7,002 nucleotides of DNA from GWB1-39-12 sp964435575 (GTDB taxonomy: Bacteria > Patescibacteriota > Microgenomatia > UBA8517): positions 1 through 7,002 of the forward strand of contig CAYSZS010000035.1 in NCBI GenBank assembly GCA_964435575.1, given 5' to 3'. Positions 5,245-7,002 of the stretch are shown one piece after another (position 1 is the first letter of the stretch; every line of letters begins with the position of its first letter). The position numbers and the translations under genes were made by a program. Below the pieces are notes generated by a model. That model saw only the letters and a program-made list of their open reading frames with translations, ran no database searches and was not told the DNA's origin.

Positions 5245-5262
5245 CGATTACCTTCATATACT
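5234..5262 (+). promoter_or_regulatory. Promoter of the DUF5654-like gene
   Basis: TTGTCA (5234-5239) and TATACT (5257-5262) are separated by exactly 17 bases, each matching five of six sigma-70 consensus positions. The -35 box is part of a heptamer unit of the palindrome. The expected start of transcription, near 5269, is about three bases before the ATG at 5272, so the mRNA would be nearly leaderless, in agreement with the lack of a Shine-Dalgarno site. Confidence 0.65.
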
Positions 5263-5271
5263 ATCACTAAC

Positions 5272-5568
5272 ATGGAAAAAGAAAAAACGGAAAGACTTCA
5301 TTCCAAACTTACAAAAGAAGCCCAACAATTCAAAAAAGAATTTGCGGATAGGCTTTTGAAACTTGTTACAAGTGGATTCGGATTGGTTGCCGCTTTGGCC
5401 TGGAATGAACTCATCAAGGAGTTTATTAAAATATATATTCAACCCTTCTTCGGCCTAAGTTCAGGCTTTGTATCACTTTTAATTTATGCCTTATTTGTAA
5501 CCTTCCTGGCAGTTTTTGTAACTTACCAATTAAGTAAAATCGTCAAAAGCGAAGGCAAAGAAGATTAA
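5272..5568 (+). CDS. DUF5654-like small membrane protein
   Basis: A 98-residue protein and the only plus-strand gene seen. A charged, probably helical N-terminus (MEKEKTERLHSKLTKEAQQF, 1-20) leads to a first hydrophobic segment (about 33-53, with LVTSGFGLVAALAWNELIKE around it) and a second (about 62-85, with SLLIYALFVTFLAVFVTYQL), then a charged tail. The GFGLVAALAWNE segment is what I associate with DUF5654, known from archaea and candidate-phyla bacteria; the assignment is from memory. Function is unknown. The frame is open further upstream through the repeat, but the ATG at 5272 is chosen because the promoter at 5234-5262 would start transcription just before it. Its stop codon overlaps that of the convergent neighbour. 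Confidence 0.8.
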   Translation: MEKEKTERLHSKLTKEAQQFKKEFADRLLKLVTSGFGLVAALAWNELIKEFIKIYIQPFFGLSSGFVSLLIYALFVTFLAVFVTYQLSKIVKSEGKED

Positions 5569-5819
5569 TCGTCTAAGTCTGGAAGTACAGTATCAGGAAC
5601 GGGTATATCTGTACCAATTACCCCCCACAGTACAAGAGTTTGGTCTTGAGTTAAGGAAGTAAGAGGTTTATCTAAAATTGGCATTGCAAAACCATCCTTA
5701 TTAACAACAGTGGCTCCCAAATCTTTTTCAAAATTCTGAGGTGTCTGCGGTACGGATCTAAACTTTATACCCATATTACCTGGTCCAAATAATCCTTGTT
5801 CTAACTCAAGTCTTACCAT
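5565..5819 (-). CDS. Hypothetical 84-residue protein
   Basis: I do not recognise this protein. From the ATG at 5819 it begins MVRLELEQGLFGPGNMGIKF and ends DIPVPDTVLPDLDD. It has no membrane segment, no signal peptide and no cysteine after that start. It is rich in Gly, Pro and Asp with an acidic tail, and short alternating hydrophobic stretches suggest a small beta-rich soluble protein. The frame is open upstream to a TTG at 5888, but 5819 is the first ATG, and a TAAAAT box ends seven bases before it. Its stop TAA shares the palindrome TTAA with the convergent DUF5654-like gene. It lies 83 bases downstream of recF on the same strand. Confidence 0.55.
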   Translation of the reverse strand: MVRLELEQGLFGPGNMGIKFRSVPQTPQNFEKDLGATVVNKDGFAMPILDKPLTSLTQDQTLVLWGVIGTDIPVPDTVLPDLDD

Positions 5820-5826
5820 CAGGGTT

Positions 5827-5832
5827 ATTTTA
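5827..5832 (-). promoter_or_regulatory. Possible -10 box before the 84-residue ORF
   Basis: TAAAAT on the minus strand, five of six consensus bases, ends seven bases before the ATG at 5819. No good -35 box is seen. The geometry repeats that of the ligase and DUF5654-like promoters, which is the main reason to list it. Confidence 0.3.
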
Positions 5833-5902
5833 ACACAATTTTCTTCATTTTTTCCCTCCTCCACAAAAAGCTTCGGAAGGGCAGGCAAAATTTTCGCTCA
5901 TA

Positions 5903-7002
5903 TCATACCTGCAAACTAATCCTCTCTATTTTCTCAAACCCCTCCATATAGTGCGGTTCAGCCGTGGTAATAACCGTCTGTTGAGCTTTGGCGGCTTCAA
6001 AAACAATGTCTCTATGTTCGTGATCGAGCTCGGAAAAAATATCATCCAATAAAAGAGTTGGCTTCTCCTCTGTAACTTTCTCGATAAATGCAAGTTCAGC
6101 AAGCTTTAGCCAGAGTACTCCCATCCTCTGTTCACCCCGTGAGCCATATCGCGCGAGTTCTCTTCCTTTGATACTTTTGGTACCTTTGATACCTGTGGTA
6201 CTTTTCATAATGAAGTCATCTCGGTGGGGTCCTACAAGCGTCGTTGCGGACGCCACTTCTTCCTCCGCGTATTGCTCAAGCCTTGCTTCGGAAATTGCAG
6301 ATTTATCATATTCTATGTTAAATGGAAAATGGAAAACGCCTGCCTGCGCAGGCAGGGAAAATGGAAAATTATTAATAAACTCAATAAATTCTTCTCTCTT
6401 CTGACTAAGATAATCTCCATTTCTTATTAAGAGTTTGTCCCAAAATAGAAGTTGCGAGCGGGATAAACCCTCCTCGCGAATCCGCCAAAGGAGCCTATTT
6501 CTCTGTCTCAGTCCTTTCTCATAAGACATACTCGCTCGTCTATACTCCCTATCGACCTGTGATATGACGGTGTCTAAAAACTTTCTACGGACACTTGGAG
6601 ATTCGGTAACCAATCCCATATCCCATGGGCCAAACAAAACGGTCTTAAAAGTACCGGCGAAATCAATCAAGCGTTTCCCTACCCCATTTATCAAAAGCTT
6701 CTTTCTGGCTACCCTCTCCACTTTCTCAGGTGATTTTCCGATTGTAATTTCCCCCCTTGTTAAAACCACCTCTAAATTTGTCCCCGAACGCTCTTTATCT
6801 CCTCTATCGATAATTGCTCCTTTAACTCGTGCAATTTCTTCATCATAATTGATCATTTCTTCTTCAATCCGTGCCCGAAAACTCTTTCCTGTTGAAAGCA
6901 AGAAAATTGCCTCAATAATGTTAGTCTTTCCCGAAGCATTGGGACCAACTATTACGGTAGTTTTCGGAGAAAATTCTAATATTTTATCCTTAAAACTTCT
7001 GA
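5903..7002 (-). CDS. recF: DNA replication and repair protein RecF, N-terminus cut by window edge
   Basis: 365 residues are visible; only about five to ten N-terminal ones are missing. RecF is an SMC-like ATPase that binds gapped DNA and, with RecO and RecR, loads RecA. Numbering from the first whole codon at 7000: Walker A GPNASGKT (19-26), the GPWDMGLVTESPSVRRKFLD segment (124-143), GPHRDDF (257-263), the signature region YGSRGEQRM (285-293) in place of the usual GSQGQQR, and Walker B TLLLDDIFSELD (315-326). Any start inside the window would lose Walker A, so the real start is beyond 7002. Two stretches look inserted: about 212-227 (PFSLPAQAGVFHFPF), from a palindrome within ATGGAAA repeats, and about 267-279 (STTGIKGTKSIKG), from a nine-base repeat. 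No dnaA or dnaN is visible in the window. Confidence 0.96.
   Translation of the reverse strand, partial: RSFKDKILEFSPKTTVIVGPNASGKTNIIEAIFLLSTGKSFRARIEEEMINYDEEIARVKGAIIDRGDKERSGTNLEVVLTRGEITIGKSPEKVERVARKKLLINGVGKRLIDFAGTFKTVLFGPWDMGLVTESPSVRRKFLDTVISQVDREYRRASMSYEKGLRQRNRLLWRIREEGLSRSQLLFWDKLLIRNGDYLSQKREEFIEFINNFPFSLPAQAGVFHFPFNIEYDKSAISEARLEQYAEEEVASATTLVGPHRDDFIMKSTTGIKGTKSIKGRELARYGSRGEQRMGVLWLKLAELAFIEKVTEEKPTLLLDDIFSELDHEHRDIVFEAAKAQQTVITTAEPHYMEGFEKIERISLQV
6165..6200. repeat. Nine-base tandem repeat inside recF
   Basis: Four units, CCTTTGATA, CTTTTGGTA, CCTTTGATA and CCTGTGGTA, each three codons long, encode TTGIKGTKSIKG between GPHRDDFIMK and the signature region. Ordinary RecF proteins have a short turn here. 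Confidence 0.65.
6321..6366. repeat. Composite repeat inside recF: palindrome flanked by AATGGAA units
   Basis: A perfect 18-base palindrome CCTGCCTGCGCAGGCAGG (6339-6356) lies between AATGGAA units at 6321-6327 and 6328-6334 on one side and 6360-6366 on the other. On the coding strand the palindrome gives L-P-A-Q-A-G and the heptamers give F-P-F on each side. The whole keeps the reading frame. Confidence 0.75.

Noticed and set aside
5820..5888. Longer version of the 84-residue ORF from a TTG at 5888
   Set aside because: It needs a TTG start with no ribosome site, while a -10 box and ATG fit the shorter form. The extension is not excluded.
5847..5901. An 18-codon ORF just after recF (MSENFACPSEAFCGGGKK)
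   Set aside because: It has an ATG five bases past the recF stop, but it is very short, has no family, and overlaps the better explained upstream region.

Overview
The window looks like a piece of a metagenome-assembled genome from a bacterium of the Candidate Phyla Radiation (Patescibacteria), perhaps Microgenomates-like. The reasons are a bacterial RecF beside an archaeal-type ATP-dependent DNA ligase, a DUF5654-type small membrane protein, a free-standing S23/four-helix-bundle gene, AT-rich sequence with few Shine-Dalgarno sites, many short repeats of several families, and a scaffold gap of exactly 100 N. The lineage is inferred, not demonstrated. TGA ends ligase and recF, so the standard bacterial code fits.

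Layout: almost everything is on the minus strand. From left to right: the first 55 codons of a P-type cation ATPase (1-167); a 142-base spacer; a Nudix protein with a broken Nudix box (310-735), coupled by an ATGA overlap to ATP-dependent DNA ligase (732-2522); a two-helix membrane protein (2543-2746); a Fic-domain protein with a winged-helix tail (2780-3844); an S23 four-helix-bundle gene bracketed by inverted heptamer repeats (3854-4250); the 100-N gap; NAD(P)H-hydrate dehydratase NnrD, cut at its 3' end by the gap (4351-5189); a divergent intergenic region holding a second heptamer palindrome and a good promoter; the DUF5654-like protein on the plus strand (5272-5568); an unrecognised 84-residue protein whose stop codon overlaps it tail to tail (5565-5819); and RecF, missing only a few N-terminal residues at the window edge (5903-7002).

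The genes do not form one pathway. Ligase and RecF serve DNA replication and repair, NnrD repairs damaged nicotinamide cofactors, and Fic and Nudix proteins handle nucleotides or nucleotide-modified substrates. What unites the window is its repeats. Intergenic (AAGTAAC)n heptamers form inverted arms around the S23 gene and, without a gene, between nnrD and the DUF5654 gene, where they supply a start codon on one side and a -35 box on the other. At least six repeat-like insertions lie in frame within ligase, recF and nnrD, including a two-hairpin palindrome translated into the ligase nucleotidyltransferase domain. The best candidate for something undescribed is the S23 cassette with its ORF-less counterpart, an architecture like the intervening sequences of 23S rRNA genes but located between protein genes.
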